Notes: generated by a model not told the origin, from the sequence alone. A stretch of 64,000 bases of DNA from an uncultured Kordiimonas sp. (GCA_947492375.1 CANLMI010000001.1:434001-498000), one strand, 5' to 3'. Shown: positions 51,004 to 60,682, counted from the first letter of the stretch. Translations and numbers: made by a program.

Positions 51004-52839
51004 TTAAAGTAAATTATAGTACCACGGTACAAATAATGTAAACGCAGCCCATATAATAAATATTAAAGGTGTACCAACTCTTAAGAAATCATTGAAACGA
51101 TAATGACCAGGCGCCATGACCAGTAAATTTGTCTGATAACTCATAGGCGTTGCAAAGCTACAGTTGGCCCCAAAAATAACAGCGAGCAAAAATGGCATTG
51201 CATCTATATTAAGTTGGGCAGCGATCGAAACCGCTATCGGTGTAAAGAGAACGGCAGTTGCATTATTTGAGAGCACGTTGGTTAAAAGCGCGACCATCAG
51301 GAAAAAACCTGAAAGCAATGCCCAAATAGGGGCGCCAGACAGAACATCAACGACAACATGGGCTATCCACGATGCGCCGCCAGTGCCTTGCATGGCTGTT
51401 CCAAGAGCGAGAGACGCGCCAACAATAGTGAAAACGCGTCGATCGATCGCACGGCCCGCCTGCCGTACATTCAGGCAACGGGTCAATAGCATCATTGTTG
51501 CCCCGACAAGGGCCGCAACCGTAATTGGAAGGATACCAGTTGCTGCTGTACCAACAACACCGCAGAAAATTGCCTGAGCCCGTTTTGCGTAAGCCTGCAT
51601 CTGCATATCAGACGCAGACGATTCCATTAGCAGCACATCACGGTTGTTTCTGAGTGCCAAAACATTTGCGCGGCTACCCATAACCAATAAAACATCCCCA
51701 GCTTCGATACGTAGTTGTGAGATAGAGGCCCGTATCATGCGGCTCCGTCGTTGTACCCCTAATACTGTGCATCCTGTATCAGCACGAAATCCGCTCTGCG
51801 CCAATGTACGGCTATCGAGGCGTGAAGCCGGTGCAACTACTGCCTCTGCAATAACACGGCGTTTGTTGGCAGCCTCGAAATCTTCCTCGCTTCCTTCTGC
51901 ACTCGCAACCAGATCTGGGCTGGCATTAAGAAGTTCGGTCATAACATTACGGGTTGCAGCAACAAGGATAACATCACCTGCCTCTAGTGTGATATCATCA
52001 TAAGGCGGAAGTAACCGTGTCTGGCCGCGTTCGATCATGCGTACAGTGACATCCTTAAGTCCCGGAAACATTCCAGATACCGCGTGTTCGCCAACCATGT
52101 CATCTGAAGGGCTTAGTTCAAGCTGGAATAAAAACTGTTTACCGCCGCTTCCTGCCAGTTTGCCTGCAAGGCCTTCACGGTCGATGAGCAGTTTTGGCGC
52201 TATGAATATTACATATATTAATCCAACCAGCGCGAGGAAGGCCCCCGGAATAGTGAAATCAAAAAATCCAAGGCTCGCGCCGCCAGCGTTTTCAAAGGCG
52301 CCAATTGCCAACAGGTTCGTGCTGGAGCCGATGATTGTCATATTGCCCCCAAGAATAGCAACAAAGCTGAGGGGCATCATAACAGTTGCGGTTTTTTTGC
52401 CCAATTTGTCAGCGAGTGTAGCAAGGATCGGAATGAACATCACAACAACTGGTGTATTGTTTAAAAAAGCCGAAACGATCATTACAATAATCAGGCATGC
52501 CACAACTGTTGCTTTTGGAAATCGCCCGCCAAAATCTACTAGGATAGAGGCAGGGCCGTTTAAAGCCCCTGTTTGCAATAAACCTTGACCAACGACGAGT
52601 AAGCTCAGAATTGTAATAAGGGCTGGGTCTGCAAAACCCATTAGTAAATCTTTTGTGCCGATTTTCGTTCCCATATCAGCGTCAGTGACAGGAAGAACAT
52701 GGAAAATAAACAACAGGAGAGCAACTGTAGTGATTGAAGATAGCTCTAAAGGAATGCGGTCATTTGAATAGGCAATGATCGCCCCAACGACCACCGCGAA
52801 AGTAAGCCACATCTGTAATGTTGGTTCAATGAGTTCCAT
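51004..52839 (-). CDS. SLC13-type transporter with two RCK_C (TrkA-C) domains
   Basis: The 611-residue membrane protein has N- and C-terminal blocks of helices and a cytoplasmic part between them with two TrkA-C domains: MIERGQTRLLPPYDDITLEAGDVILVAATRNVM in parts, and ASISQLRIEAGDVLLVMGSRANVLAL. The first half contains FLNNTPVVVMFIPILATLADKLGKK and GSSTNLLAIG, and the second half TNVLSNNATAVLFTPIAVSIA and ANCSFATPMSYQTNLLVMAPG, the repeated SLC13/DASS sodium-dicarboxylate or sulphate signatures. The substrate is probably an anion, sulphate or a C4 acid. The gene is single. Confidence 0.9.
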   Translation of the reverse strand: MELIEPTLQMWLTFAVVVGAIIAYSNDRIPLELSSITTVALLLFIFHVLPVTDADMGTKIGTKDLLMGFADPALITILSLLVVGQGLLQTGALNGPASILVDFGGRFPKATVVACLIIVMIVSAFLNNTPVVVMFIPILATLADKLGKKTATVMMPLSFVAILGGNMTIIGSSTNLLAIGAFENAGGASLGFFDFTIPGAFLALVGLIYVIFIAPKLLIDREGLAGKLAGSGGKQFLFQLELSPSDDMVGEHAVSGMFPGLKDVTVRMIERGQTRLLPPYDDITLEAGDVILVAATRNVMTELLNASPDLVASAEGSEEDFEAANKRRVIAEAVVAPASRLDSRTLAQSGFRADTGCTVLGVQRRSRMIRASISQLRIEAGDVLLVMGSRANVLALRNNRDVLLMESSASDMQMQAYAKRAQAIFCGVVGTAATGILPITVAALVGATMMLLTRCLNVRQAGRAIDRRVFTIVGASLALGTAMQGTGGASWIAHVVVDVLSGAPIWALLSGFFLMVALLTNVLSNNATAVLFTPIAVSIAAQLNIDAMPFLLAVIFGANCSFATPMSYQTNLLVMAPGHYRFNDFLRVGTPLIFIIWAAFTLFVPWYYNLL

Positions 52840-52964
52840 AAATCTCGTTTGTTGCCCGATAAATAATTATGCCTTATCGGGAAATTTAACGGCTTTATGG
52901 AAATGGGACAAGCTATTTATGCTTCAGTAGCAATGTCTTATGCGGTAAAGTTAAGGTGAACTTG

Positions 52965-53882
52965 TTATCTACGCCCTGAAATGCTGGGTGGAACAACAGG
53001 TGCTTCTCTAAGTACTAGAATGGTTACCCTACGGTTTTCAATACGGTTAGGGTCATCAGGATAAAGCGGGTCTGTTGATGCTTTTCCTGTTACTTCGAAG
53101 AAACGATCATCTGTAACGCCAGTTTCCGATAGCACCTTAAGAGCGGAGTTGCCACGGGCGGCACTTAAATCCCAATTTGAGTATCCATTTGCACCGCGAA
53201 ATTGTCCGCCGTCAGTGTGCCCCTGGATTGTAATACGGTTTGGTAGAGTTTGGACAGTACCACCAACCTCTTTTATAAGCGTTTCAGCATAGCCATAAAG
53301 TTCAGCGGTGCCACTTTTGAACATGGCCCTGCGGTCTTTATCAATTAGCTGAATTTTCAACCCGTCTTCGGTTATCTCAAATAAAACCTGCTCTGATAGA
53401 TCGGAAAGAGTAGGGGATGCCTGCATGGCAATGCGCATTTGATCTTGTAATTGTTCGAAAGCAAGATTTTCTGCTTCGTTGACGCGGTTGTTAATTACGT
53501 CTGATGCAAAATCGGGGTCACCGCCGCCTTCCTGGTCCGTACCAGAGTTATCACCAGTATCAGGCCCTCCGGGAGGTGGCCCAATTTGCTGAATGATAGC
53601 AACGGGTGTTGGATTGTTTCCATTAGCTTCTGAGCTAGGTGCATTAACCGAATCTGAACCCGTTCGCCCTTGTATTGCCGCAGTCGTAGGGGTGAAATAA
53701 TCGGCAAGCCCTGCAAGCGTTTCAGGCGGTGCAACGTTTAATAGCCACAACAACATAAAGAACGCCATCATTGCTGTTACAAAGTCAGCGTAAGCAACTT
53801 TCCAGGCACCACCGTGGTGCCCGCCGCCTTCGACCTTTATAACCTTTTTAATAATCGGCTTTTCGTTACTATCGTCTGCCAA
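52965..53882 (-). CDS. motB: Flagellar motor stator protein MotB
   Basis: The 305-residue protein has the plug-and-channel N-terminus with a membrane helix VAYADFVTAMMAFFMLLWLL that carries the proton-binding Asp33, then a Pro/Gly-rich linker (about residues 70-135), and a C-terminal OmpA-like peptidoglycan-binding domain with ITIQGHTDGGQF and WDLSAARGNSALKVLSE. It forms the torque-generating stator with MotA, which is not adjacent. GGHHGGAWKVAYADF is the usual alphaproteobacterial start of the domain. Confidence 0.95.
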   Translation of the reverse strand: MADDSNEKPIIKKVIKVEGGGHHGGAWKVAYADFVTAMMAFFMLLWLLNVAPPETLAGLADYFTPTTAAIQGRTGSDSVNAPSSEANGNNPTPVAIIQQIGPPPGGPDTGDNSGTDQEGGGDPDFASDVINNRVNEAENLAFEQLQDQMRIAMQASPTLSDLSEQVLFEITEDGLKIQLIDKDRRAMFKSGTAELYGYAETLIKEVGGTVQTLPNRITIQGHTDGGQFRGANGYSNWDLSAARGNSALKVLSETGVTDDRFFEVTGKASTDPLYPDDPNRIENRRVTILVLREAPVVPPSISGRR

Positions 53883-53921
53883 TTGCTCTCTCCGCTTAAT
53901 CTATGAGCGAACTATACTATG

Positions 53922-53933
53922 GTTAACGTTAAC
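53922..53933. promoter_or_regulatory. 12-base palindrome upstream of motB
   Basis: GTTAACGTTAAC is a perfect palindrome 40 bases before the motB start. It contains the TTAAC half-site used by CtrA in Alphaproteobacteria, but the N7 spacing between half-sites is not met. Confidence 0.3.
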
Positions 53934-53974
53934 AAGAAGTTGCCAAGCCCAAGATTAATTGTCAGGCATCTTGC

Positions 53975-54409
53975 CTAATCTAAATAGTCAGCTAAAATCG
54001 TGATGAACAAGCCGATAAGGGCAAAGTTACTGAGTGCGAAAACGGCAAAGCGGTGCATGACCTTGTTGTAGGTGATATGAATAAGTGAATGCACGATACG
54101 TAATCCGACATATGTCCAAGCAAAAATGACACTGAGGCCACCGCCGAGGCCAGTTGCCATCGCACCAATACAAAGCGCATAGAATAATACTGGCGCCTCG
54201 AACTGATGGTTATAATTTTCAGCAGCAAATCGGGCAGGGGCAGGAAGTTTATGTATCCCCGCTTTGTCTTGCATCTGTTCATTGGATGGTTTTACTTTCG
54301 CCATCGCTGGCAAGCGGCGGCCATAGAGAACGAACATTAGCACTATACCGAGTAGTACCTGAGCCAAAACTGGCCCCATGAGGTCTACATTGTTAAGGCT
54401 CAATGTCAT
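53975..54409 (-). CDS. MAPEG family membrane protein
   Basis: The 144-residue membrane protein has four hydrophobic segments and the MAPEG signature FAAENYNHQFEAPVLFYALCIG and YVGLRIVHSLIHITYNKVMHRFAVF (in parts). Members include glutathione transferase-like membrane enzymes and bacterial proteins of unknown function. It begins two bases after the acylase stop on the same strand, so the pair is one transcription unit. Confidence 0.88.
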   Translation of the reverse strand: MTLSLNNVDLMGPVLAQVLLGIVLMFVLYGRRLPAMAKVKPSNEQMQDKAGIHKLPAPARFAAENYNHQFEAPVLFYALCIGAMATGLGGGLSVIFAWTYVGLRIVHSLIHITYNKVMHRFAVFALSNFALIGLFITILADYLD

Positions 54410-54411
54410 TA

Positions 54412-56856
54412 TTATTCTCCTGTATTTGCCGGATTTAGTATTAAGGTATTTTCGACGTTTTCCGGTATGATTTTATCGGTTTTAATTTTTATGAACTTTG
54501 TATCCAACCAATATGGGAACATATCGCGGTAGTATGGCGAGAATGGGTTGCCAGACTGGCCCGTTGGTTGAACATATACCGAGTTTTCAAGGTTACTTAA
54601 GTCAAAGATACCGCGGTAGCTTGGGCCGTGGCCTGATGCGTGTAGATCGTCCAGGTTTGTGCTGTTTCCAGCCACGTTGATCGTGTTGTTGCTGCCGTTA
54701 ACCGGTGCTTTTATTTCAAATACGGTGTTCAAACCGGGAACCTGAGAAAAAGGCCTGTGAGATTGAGTGAGAATATGAACGTCACCCCATTTCCATTGTT
54801 TCCAGTCTGCGCCGTGGTTGGCTCTCAGGTCTGCAATAGCATTTTCAAACGCCTTTTTTGCAAGTTCGCTGCATGTCTCAATAGTATCCCCTGATGTAAC
54901 GTCATCACACCAGCTAAGGGCTAGGTTTTTATTGATAGGGTCGAGGGCATAATAGGCGGTGTCTTCCACCGGGTCAGTTAATGACCAATAGAGCGAACTT
55001 TTAAGCAACCTTGGCTTGATGCGCCGGAAACTCTCATACATGTCGCCAAATTCATCAGCGAGCAGTAGCGACTGATAATGATTTGTCCATGTATGGAAAA
55101 TTAGTGGCTCAGCAAGCGCTATATCCATAGCGCCGTCCCAGTTGGCAAGGGCCTTTGCAATTTCGTCATCTTGATCGAGGAAAGCCAGCATCCACGGCTT
55201 TAAATCCCTTGCCATATCGGATACATAATCCCCTTGAAGCGCTTTGAAGCTGTCAACATCATGCGGTGCTTTTGCTGTAAGTTCAGCGCGGATACGATTG
55301 CCACGGTAAGGCAGCGCCCAATCACGGTTAATGAAATGGGGGTAATCATTGTCGACAATTTTCTCATTTGCTGTCGCAATGATACCGCTTTCGGGATTAT
55401 TTCGTGTTGGTAATTCGTCATAAGGGATGAAGCCTTGCCAATCATATTTGGCTAGCCAGCCCGGGGATGGCAGGCGGCCATTAATTTCGTTATCAGGATT
55501 TCTAACAGGCACCAGAGCAGGGGCATAATAGCCGATATTACCGCCTGTATCTGCGTAAACCATATTTTGTTCTGGGCCGAAATAAAATTTGCCGGCAGCT
55601 CTGAATTCTTCAAAATTTTGGGCGCTGCCAAGTTTTAGAAGGCCTGTAACGCCGCTATCCTGATCGCCAAGCGCTGTCCATTGCATGGCAAGCACGTATT
55701 TATCGCCAAAGAGTTTGTTTGCGCGGGGTGCTATGTCCGAGATGACCGGGCCGTGCCGTGTTTCGCGAACCTTCAATGTTATGTTATCGCCGCCATTTAC
55801 CTTGATGACTTCTGTTCTGACTTTAAAGTCAGCTGGGCCATTTGGCGTTAGATACTGATCATTATCTAATAGTTTTTCGACAAATACATCTTGGCTATCT
55901 GGTAGCACGTTTGTGAAACCCCATGCAATTTTATCGTTGCGGCCAAGCACAATAGAGGGTGAACCGGGGAAGGTTACACCAACCGTATTTTTACCGGTGG
56001 AGCTGTTATACAGCCTTGCCAGATACCAAATTGACGGTGTGGTGAGGCCAAGGTGCGGATCATTTGCGAGCAAAGGTTTGCCTGACTTGGTATGAGCACC
56101 CGAGATTACCCAGTTGTTTGATCCATATCCTTCTGGTTTCTCTGGTGGGAGCGCGGTGGCAACTTCCTTGATGTTAAGGCCGCTATATATTTCCTTGAGA
56201 TCAGGAAAAGGGGCTTCCTCATCACCGTTATAGGGTGGATACAAAGACCGGACCTGATCCGGTGTGAATTTGGTAAATAGCTCTGCGCGAGCAAGTTCGT
56301 GGCGCATATTTCCTGACAGGTCGAGCCACATCATCTTTTGCCAGACCATCGTGTCAACAGGTGTCCATGGCTCTGGCGTAACACCCAGAATAATAAATTC
56401 TGGCGGCAATGCGCTTTTATTGGTGTTTATAAAGGCATTCACACCAGTAGCATATGCCTCAAGTATCGACTTTGATTCTGCATTCAAATTGTCAAAGGCA
56501 GACTGAGCACGACCAGTAAAACCAAGAGTTCTGAAATATCGGTCAAACCCTAAAACAGGCTCGCCGAGTATTTCTGCCAACCTGCCATGTCCGATCCTTC
56601 GGTTCGCTTCCATTTGCCATAAGCGATCCTGAGCATGAACAAAACCCGTCGCAAACGCGATGTCTATGTCACTTTCTCCAATGATATGGGGAATGCCGTT
56701 GCCGTCGCGTGCAACTGTTACCGGACTTTTGATACCATCCAGTGTTATTTCGCCGTTAAGCTGGGGCAGGCTCGATCTTAGCCAGCCATAGCCTATTAAA
56801 GCTCCGACGATAATAAACCCCAATAAAAACAATAAAAAGACTTTTAGACCCCGCAT
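54412..56856 (-). CDS. Penicillin acylase family N-terminal-nucleophile hydrolase
   Basis: The 814-residue precursor has an N-terminal membrane or signal segment (VFLLFLLGFIIVGALIGYGW), an alpha-subunit region (PVTVARDGNGIPHIIGESD, FATGFVHAQDRLWQMEANRR, and GRLAEILGEPVLGFDRYFRTLG) and a predicted autocatalytic site at GSNNW, making Ser246 the nucleophile of the beta chain. The later NDPHLGLTTPSIWYLARL and GSPSIVLGRNDKIAWGFTN are typical. Such enzymes cleave amide bonds of penicillins or of acyl-homoserine lactones; no substrate can be fixed. It is probably periplasmic. Confidence 0.9.
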   Translation of the reverse strand: MRGLKVFLLFLLGFIIVGALIGYGWLRSSLPQLNGEITLDGIKSPVTVARDGNGIPHIIGESDIDIAFATGFVHAQDRLWQMEANRRIGHGRLAEILGEPVLGFDRYFRTLGFTGRAQSAFDNLNAESKSILEAYATGVNAFINTNKSALPPEFIILGVTPEPWTPVDTMVWQKMMWLDLSGNMRHELARAELFTKFTPDQVRSLYPPYNGDEEAPFPDLKEIYSGLNIKEVATALPPEKPEGYGSNNWVISGAHTKSGKPLLANDPHLGLTTPSIWYLARLYNSSTGKNTVGVTFPGSPSIVLGRNDKIAWGFTNVLPDSQDVFVEKLLDNDQYLTPNGPADFKVRTEVIKVNGGDNITLKVRETRHGPVISDIAPRANKLFGDKYVLAMQWTALGDQDSGVTGLLKLGSAQNFEEFRAAGKFYFGPEQNMVYADTGGNIGYYAPALVPVRNPDNEINGRLPSPGWLAKYDWQGFIPYDELPTRNNPESGIIATANEKIVDNDYPHFINRDWALPYRGNRIRAELTAKAPHDVDSFKALQGDYVSDMARDLKPWMLAFLDQDDEIAKALANWDGAMDIALAEPLIFHTWTNHYQSLLLADEFGDMYESFRRIKPRLLKSSLYWSLTDPVEDTAYYALDPINKNLALSWCDDVTSGDTIETCSELAKKAFENAIADLRANHGADWKQWKWGDVHILTQSHRPFSQVPGLNTVFEIKAPVNGSNNTINVAGNSTNLDDLHASGHGPSYRGIFDLSNLENSVYVQPTGQSGNPFSPYYRDMFPYWLDTKFIKIKTDKIIPENVENTLILNPANTGE

Positions 56857-57017
56857 CCATAGCTCCCCTTCTGGACAAGTTGATCGTATCTGCTTATGTC
56901 ACATAACAGAATGACTCGCATACCTTAAGCTAGACTGATTAGTCCATCAAAGAAAAAGTATGGGAGCCATGCAGATTTAACAGGGTAATATTGTTCGTGT
57001 AGATTTGGAGCCAAAAG

Positions 57018-57917
57018 ATGTCTGAAATTAAAGTTGCGTTTTTGGGGTTAGGTGTAATGGGTTACCCGATGGCTGGTCACCTTGCAAAAGCTGGATATGA
57101 TGTAACGGTTTATAACCGAACGACTGTAAAGGCAGAAAAATGGGTTGAAGAATATTCTGCATCACTGGATGAGAGCGATGTTGAACTTTACATGGCTCCA
57201 ACGGTTGCGGGTGCGGTGGCAGACGCTGATTTTGTTTTCGCTTGTGTGGGGGCGGACAAGGATGTGGCTGAGATATGCACGGGCGAAAATGGTGCGTTTG
57301 CATCCATGAAATCCGGTGCAGTTTTCGTTGATCATACAACTGCTTCTGCTGAGTGTGCGCGCGATATGTATGCAGCCGCTAAGGAAGTTGGAATTGGTTT
57401 TATCGACGCGCCGGTATCTGGCGGTGAAGCGGGAGCAATCAATGGCGCTTTAACAGTGATGTGCGGCGGTGATAATGAGACATTCAAGCGTGCAGAGCCT
57501 GTGATAGCGGCTTTTTCAAAGTCCTGTAAATTACTCGGCGACGCGGGGGCAGGGCAACTTACAAAAATGGTTAATCAGGTGTGTATCGCAGGTGTCGTAC
57601 AGGGGTTGTCTGAGGCACTTAATCTTGCGATTGAGGCAGGGCTTGATGCTGGCGCTGTTGTAGATGTGATTTCGAAAGGGGCGGCGCAGAGTTGGCAGAT
57701 GGAAAACAGAGCAAGCACGATGATTAAGGGCGAGTTTGATTTTGGCTTTGCTGTTGATTGGATGCGCAAGGACCTGGGGATCGTGTTGAATGAAGCGAAC
57801 AGCCTCGGTGTTTCCATGCCTTTAACGGCGCTTGTTGATCAGTTTTATGCCGATGTGCAGAAAATGGGCGGTAATAGGCAAGACACATCTAGTTTAATCC
57901 GGCGCTTCAGAGGGTAA
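57018..57917 (+). CDS. 3-hydroxyisobutyrate dehydrogenase family NAD(P)-dependent oxidoreductase
   Basis: The 299-residue enzyme has the Rossmann motif FLGLGVMGYPMAGHLAKAGYDVTVYNRT in parts, the substrate motif DAPVSGGEAGAINGALTVMCGG and the catalytic Lys in GAGQLTKMVNQ. It belongs to the beta-hydroxyacid dehydrogenases (MmsB, GarR, tartronate semialdehyde reductase). The exact acid is open. It is a single gene; its start ATG 57018 has GGAGCC upstream. Confidence 0.92.
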   Translation: MSEIKVAFLGLGVMGYPMAGHLAKAGYDVTVYNRTTVKAEKWVEEYSASLDESDVELYMAPTVAGAVADADFVFACVGADKDVAEICTGENGAFASMKSGAVFVDHTTASAECARDMYAAAKEVGIGFIDAPVSGGEAGAINGALTVMCGGDNETFKRAEPVIAAFSKSCKLLGDAGAGQLTKMVNQVCIAGVVQGLSEALNLAIEAGLDAGAVVDVISKGAAQSWQMENRASTMIKGEFDFGFAVDWMRKDLGIVLNEANSLGVSMPLTALVDQFYADVQKMGGNRQDTSSLIRRFRG

Positions 57918-58065
57918 CGCTCTTGGTGTAATATGTAAAAATGTAATCATAACGATACGAACAAAATAGTTGATTAGTGTATCATTAAAAATTAACCAGA
58001 TGTGTGTATTGGTGTGTTCATTATTTATACGGGAAATCCGTATTCAATTTAAAATTTGATAACGA

Positions 58066-58899
58066 ATGAAATCTGGATTGAAAAATATGACTACTATCAC
58101 CGATGCTAAATTGGCTGAAGCAAGCGAATTTGCTTCTCAAATTCAAGAAAATGCAATGAAGGTTAATGCGGCATCCAAAGGACGTGCACAGTTTTTGGAA
58201 GAAGTTGTCGGAGGCTCTCAAAATATTGCATCAAGTGTTGAAGAGATACAAACGCGTTCGCAGCTTAATAACGAGATGCTTGAGCAAACTGGTGAAGATC
58301 TCGGCCGTGTTACGTCTGAAATGAATGTAATTCTGCAGGCGTTAGAACAGAATATGGCGCTTGCTGCTAAAATGACTGAGATGCTGGATAAATTTGAAAG
58401 TCAGTTTCGCCGGGTGGAAGAGATTTCGGGTGAAATTACAACGATTTCCAAGCAGACAAATATGTTGGCATTGAACGCTATGATTGAAGCCAAGCGGGCA
58501 GGGCAATACGGAGCTGGGTTTACTGTGGTTGCTCAGGAAGTAAAAGAGCTCGCGGCTAATACACAGAGCAGTGCAAACGAAATTGATAGCATGATGTCGA
58601 TTTTGTTTGGCGAACTGGGCCCTATTATGGATGATTGTAAACGGTTAAATACAGATATGTCGTCGTGTGCGCAGTCTGGTCAGCAGAATATGGATCAGAT
58701 CAATGTGGTGGGGTCAGCGGTTTCAACAGCGATTGAGCGGTCGCGGGAAACAGGTGAGCAGGCAGCCCGGCAAGTTAGCTCATTCGCAACAGTCGTTGAA
58801 CAATTAAGTGAATTGAAAGTTGAAACTGAATCAGCGATAGTTGGATCTGCAAAAAATGCCGAGATGGCTGGCACAATTGTTCAGATGCTGAACAAGTAA
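58066..58899 (+). CDS. Soluble methyl-accepting chemotaxis-type signalling protein
   Basis: The 277-residue protein has no membrane helix and consists mainly of a coiled-coil MCP signalling domain. The hairpin tip is [37 protein letters not shown], in parts, which matches the CheA-contacting region. The N-terminal 95 residues are also helical and give no sensor family. It could sense through a partner protein. The NrtS gene begins 19 bases after the stop, so the two are probably co-transcribed. The start may also be ATG 58087. Confidence 0.85.
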   Translation: MKSGLKNMTTITDAKLAEASEFASQIQENAMKVNAASKGRAQFLEEVVGGSQNIASSVEEIQTRSQLNNEMLEQTGEDLGRVTSEMNVILQALEQNMALAAKMTEMLDKFESQFRRVEEISGEITTISKQTNMLALNAMIEAKRAGQYGAGFTVVAQEVKELAANTQSSANEIDSMMSILFGELGPIMDDCKRLNTDMSSCAQSGQQNMDQINVVGSAVSTAIERSRETGEQAARQVSSFATVVEQLSELKVETESAIVGSAKNAEMAGTIVQMLNK

Positions 58900-58918
58900 A
58901 CACAACGAAAGTTAAAAT

Positions 58919-59188
58919 GTGAGCGATATTAATGAAGATGTTACATTTTGGCAGGCTGCACGTGACAAGGCAACATTAAGGCGTGCTGTAAAGGTATCCT
59001 TAATTGTTGGCACGTTGTTATGCCTGATCAATCAATGGGAAGCAATTATCGCTGGATTTGTTGGTGTGAACTGGGTTAAATATTTTTTGACATATCTTGT
59101 TCCATTCAGTGTTTCCACCTATTCAACTGCTGCCAGCCGTGTAGATCTAGTTAAACGAAAGATTGAATGCGAGCTTGAGCAAGGATAA
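58919..59188 (+). CDS. nrtS: NrtS-type small nitrate/nitrite transporter
   Basis: The 89-residue protein has two membrane segments and the NrtS pattern: ATLRRAVKVSLIVGTLLCLINQWEAI (in parts), a Gly-rich turn and WVKYFLTYLVPFSVSTYS. NrtS proteins are bifunctional nitrate and nitrite transporters in cyanobacteria; in other bacteria the role is inferred. It starts at GTG 58919, which has GAAAG upstream. It follows the chemotaxis-type gene, a pairing that may link a nitrogen signal to motility. Confidence 0.72.
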   Translation: MSDINEDVTFWQAARDKATLRRAVKVSLIVGTLLCLINQWEAIIAGFVGVNWVKYFLTYLVPFSVSTYSTAASRVDLVKRKIECELEQG

Positions 59189-59295
59189 CCTTGGATGGGA
59201 AATCTGGAAAAGGCTCAATCTGATATACTACATTCTTAGGCACCGAACCATATAGGTTCAGGCCATTTTTAAATGAGATATAAAGGCAAGTGATT

Positions 59296-59805
59296 ATGAA
59301 AAAGAATAGAAGCTTAATGATTGTTGCGTCATCGGCTGTTGCTTTATCTTCGATATTGAGCTTTTCCAGTGTTTATGCTGATCCCTATGTTAATCTGGAA
59401 CCTGCCCGAACCTCAGAAACGCAGGTATTTGCGATGGGGGGATTTGATCCGGTTAGTTATTTCAAACCAGGCTTACCCCAAGCTGGTAAAAAAGAAATTA
59501 AGCATATTTACCAAGGGCGAATTTACCTGTTTTCTTCGCAAGCTAATAAAGAAGCGTTTGTTGAAACGCCTGTTTTATATACCCCGCAGTATGCAGGCCA
59601 CTGTGCGCATTCGTTTACGCAACCAGTTGAAAAATTGGGTAACCCTAAGATTTACACGGTTAGTAACGAAGGAAAACTGTTCTTGTTCTCAGATGAGGAA
59701 GCAAAGAGTAAATGGTTGCAAGACCCGGTTGCCGCAAAGGTAAAAGCTGATAAGCGCTGGAAACTGCGGGCTGAAAGTTTGACCAAAGTAGGCACTAAAT
59801 TTTAA
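59296..59805 (+). CDS. Exported YHS-domain protein
   Basis: The 169-residue product has a signal peptide (to about residue 28, SSVYADPYV) and a YHS-like domain: FAMGGFDPVSYFKPGLPQAGKKEI, then YLFSSQANKEAFVETPVLYTPQYAGHCAHSFTQP in parts. YHS domains bind metals or are found in oxygen-related proteins; here Cys and His are present in AGHCAHS, which could bind copper or haem. ATG 59296 is preferred over GTG 59290, with AAAGGC ahead. Confidence 0.78.
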   Translation: MKKNRSLMIVASSAVALSSILSFSSVYADPYVNLEPARTSETQVFAMGGFDPVSYFKPGLPQAGKKEIKHIYQGRIYLFSSQANKEAFVETPVLYTPQYAGHCAHSFTQPVEKLGNPKIYTVSNEGKLFLFSDEEAKSKWLQDPVAAKVKADKRWKLRAESLTKVGTKF

Positions 59806-59822
59806 AGGTATGATGTTTCTGG

Positions 59823-59849
59823 TTGACACTAACCATTATACCCTATAAC
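59823..59849 (+). promoter_or_regulatory. Candidate rpsD promoter
   Basis: TTGACA at 59823-59828 is an exact -35 element. TATAAC at 59844-59849 is a five-of-six -10 with a 15-base spacer, slightly short. It lies about 120 bases before rpsD and directly before the two hairpins of the leader. Confidence 0.5.
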
Positions 59850-59872
59850 TACGCCGCACAAATATGAATGGT

Positions 59873-59939
59873 CAGAGCAATGGTGCTCTGTCCGCACAGG
59901 CTAATAACAAGTGTTGGATTAACCCTCACATCGCCTGTG
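59873..59939 (+). promoter_or_regulatory. Two hairpins in the rpsD leader
   Basis: CAGAGCA, loop ATGG, TGCTCTG (59873-59890) is a perfect 7-base stem. CACAGGC (59895-59901) and GCCTGTG (59933-59939) form a second 7-base stem with a 31-base loop. S4 controls its own operon by binding mRNA in enteric bacteria, so this leader could hold such a site; this is inference. Confidence 0.4.
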
Positions 59940-59965
59940 GTGCTATAACTTAAGGAGCAATTCGC

Positions 59966-60577
59966 ATGACTAAGCGTATTCAAGCGAAGTACAAAATCGA
60001 TCGCCGCATGGGCGAAAACATCTGGGGCCGTGCTAAGTCACCAGTTAACTCACGTGATTATGGACCAGGTCAACACGGTCAGCGCCGCAAAGGCAAGCTT
60101 TCTGACTTTGGTATCCAGCTTCGCGCTAAGCAAAAACTTAAAGGTTACTACGGTAGCATCAGCGAGAAACAATTCCGCCGCTACTATGATGATGCTGCAA
60201 GCCGTAAAGGCGATACAGGTGAGAACCTAGTTGGTATTCTTGAAACGCGCCTTGATGCGATTGTATACCGTGCGAAGTTTGTACCAACAGTATTTGCTGC
60301 ACGTCAGTTTGTGAACCACGGCCATGTGCTTGTAAACGGTCGTCGTTGTAACATTCCTTCTGCGCGCATTAAGCCAGGTGATACTGTTGAGATCCGTGAA
60401 AAATCACGTGGTATCCCAATGGTTATCGAAGCAGGCCAAAGCCCAGAGCGCGAAGTTCCAGAGTATGTAACAGTAGACGGCGCGAAAGCAACATTTGTTC
60501 GCGTACCAACACTGGATGAAGTTCCATACCCAGTGATTATGGAACCAAACCTCGTGGTCGAGTTCTACTCGCGCTAA
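59966..60577 (+). CDS. rpsD: 30S ribosomal protein S4
   Basis: The 203-residue protein begins the 30S assembly. Motifs: [21 protein letters not shown] in parts, [60 protein letters not shown] in parts (the S4 RNA-binding domain), and the C-terminal [16 protein letters not shown]. It is the zinc-free type, as in most Alphaproteobacteria. AAGGAG precedes ATG 59966. It stands alone, as usual in the group, with a terminator after it. Confidence 0.98.
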   Translation: MTKRIQAKYKIDRRMGENIWGRAKSPVNSRDYGPGQHGQRRKGKLSDFGIQLRAKQKLKGYYGSISEKQFRRYYDDAASRKGDTGENLVGILETRLDAIVYRAKFVPTVFAARQFVNHGHVLVNGRRCNIPSARIKPGDTVEIREKSRGIPMVIEAGQSPEREVPEYVTVDGAKATFVRVPTLDEVPYPVIMEPNLVVEFYSR

Positions 60578-60598
60578 TAACGAGTATACAGACATTTT

Positions 60599-60629
60599 AA
60601 AAGGCCGCTTCCTTGTGAAGCGGCCTTTT
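60599..60629 (+). terminator. Rho-independent terminator after rpsD
   Basis: AAAAGGCCGCTTC, loop CTTGT, GAAGCGGCCTTTT form a perfect 13-base stem with an A- and a T-tract. Confidence 0.92.
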
Positions 60630-60682
60630 GTCGTTTAAAGATAATTTCAATATCCAGTTTGTGTTGAGCGTAGCGAAATTTT

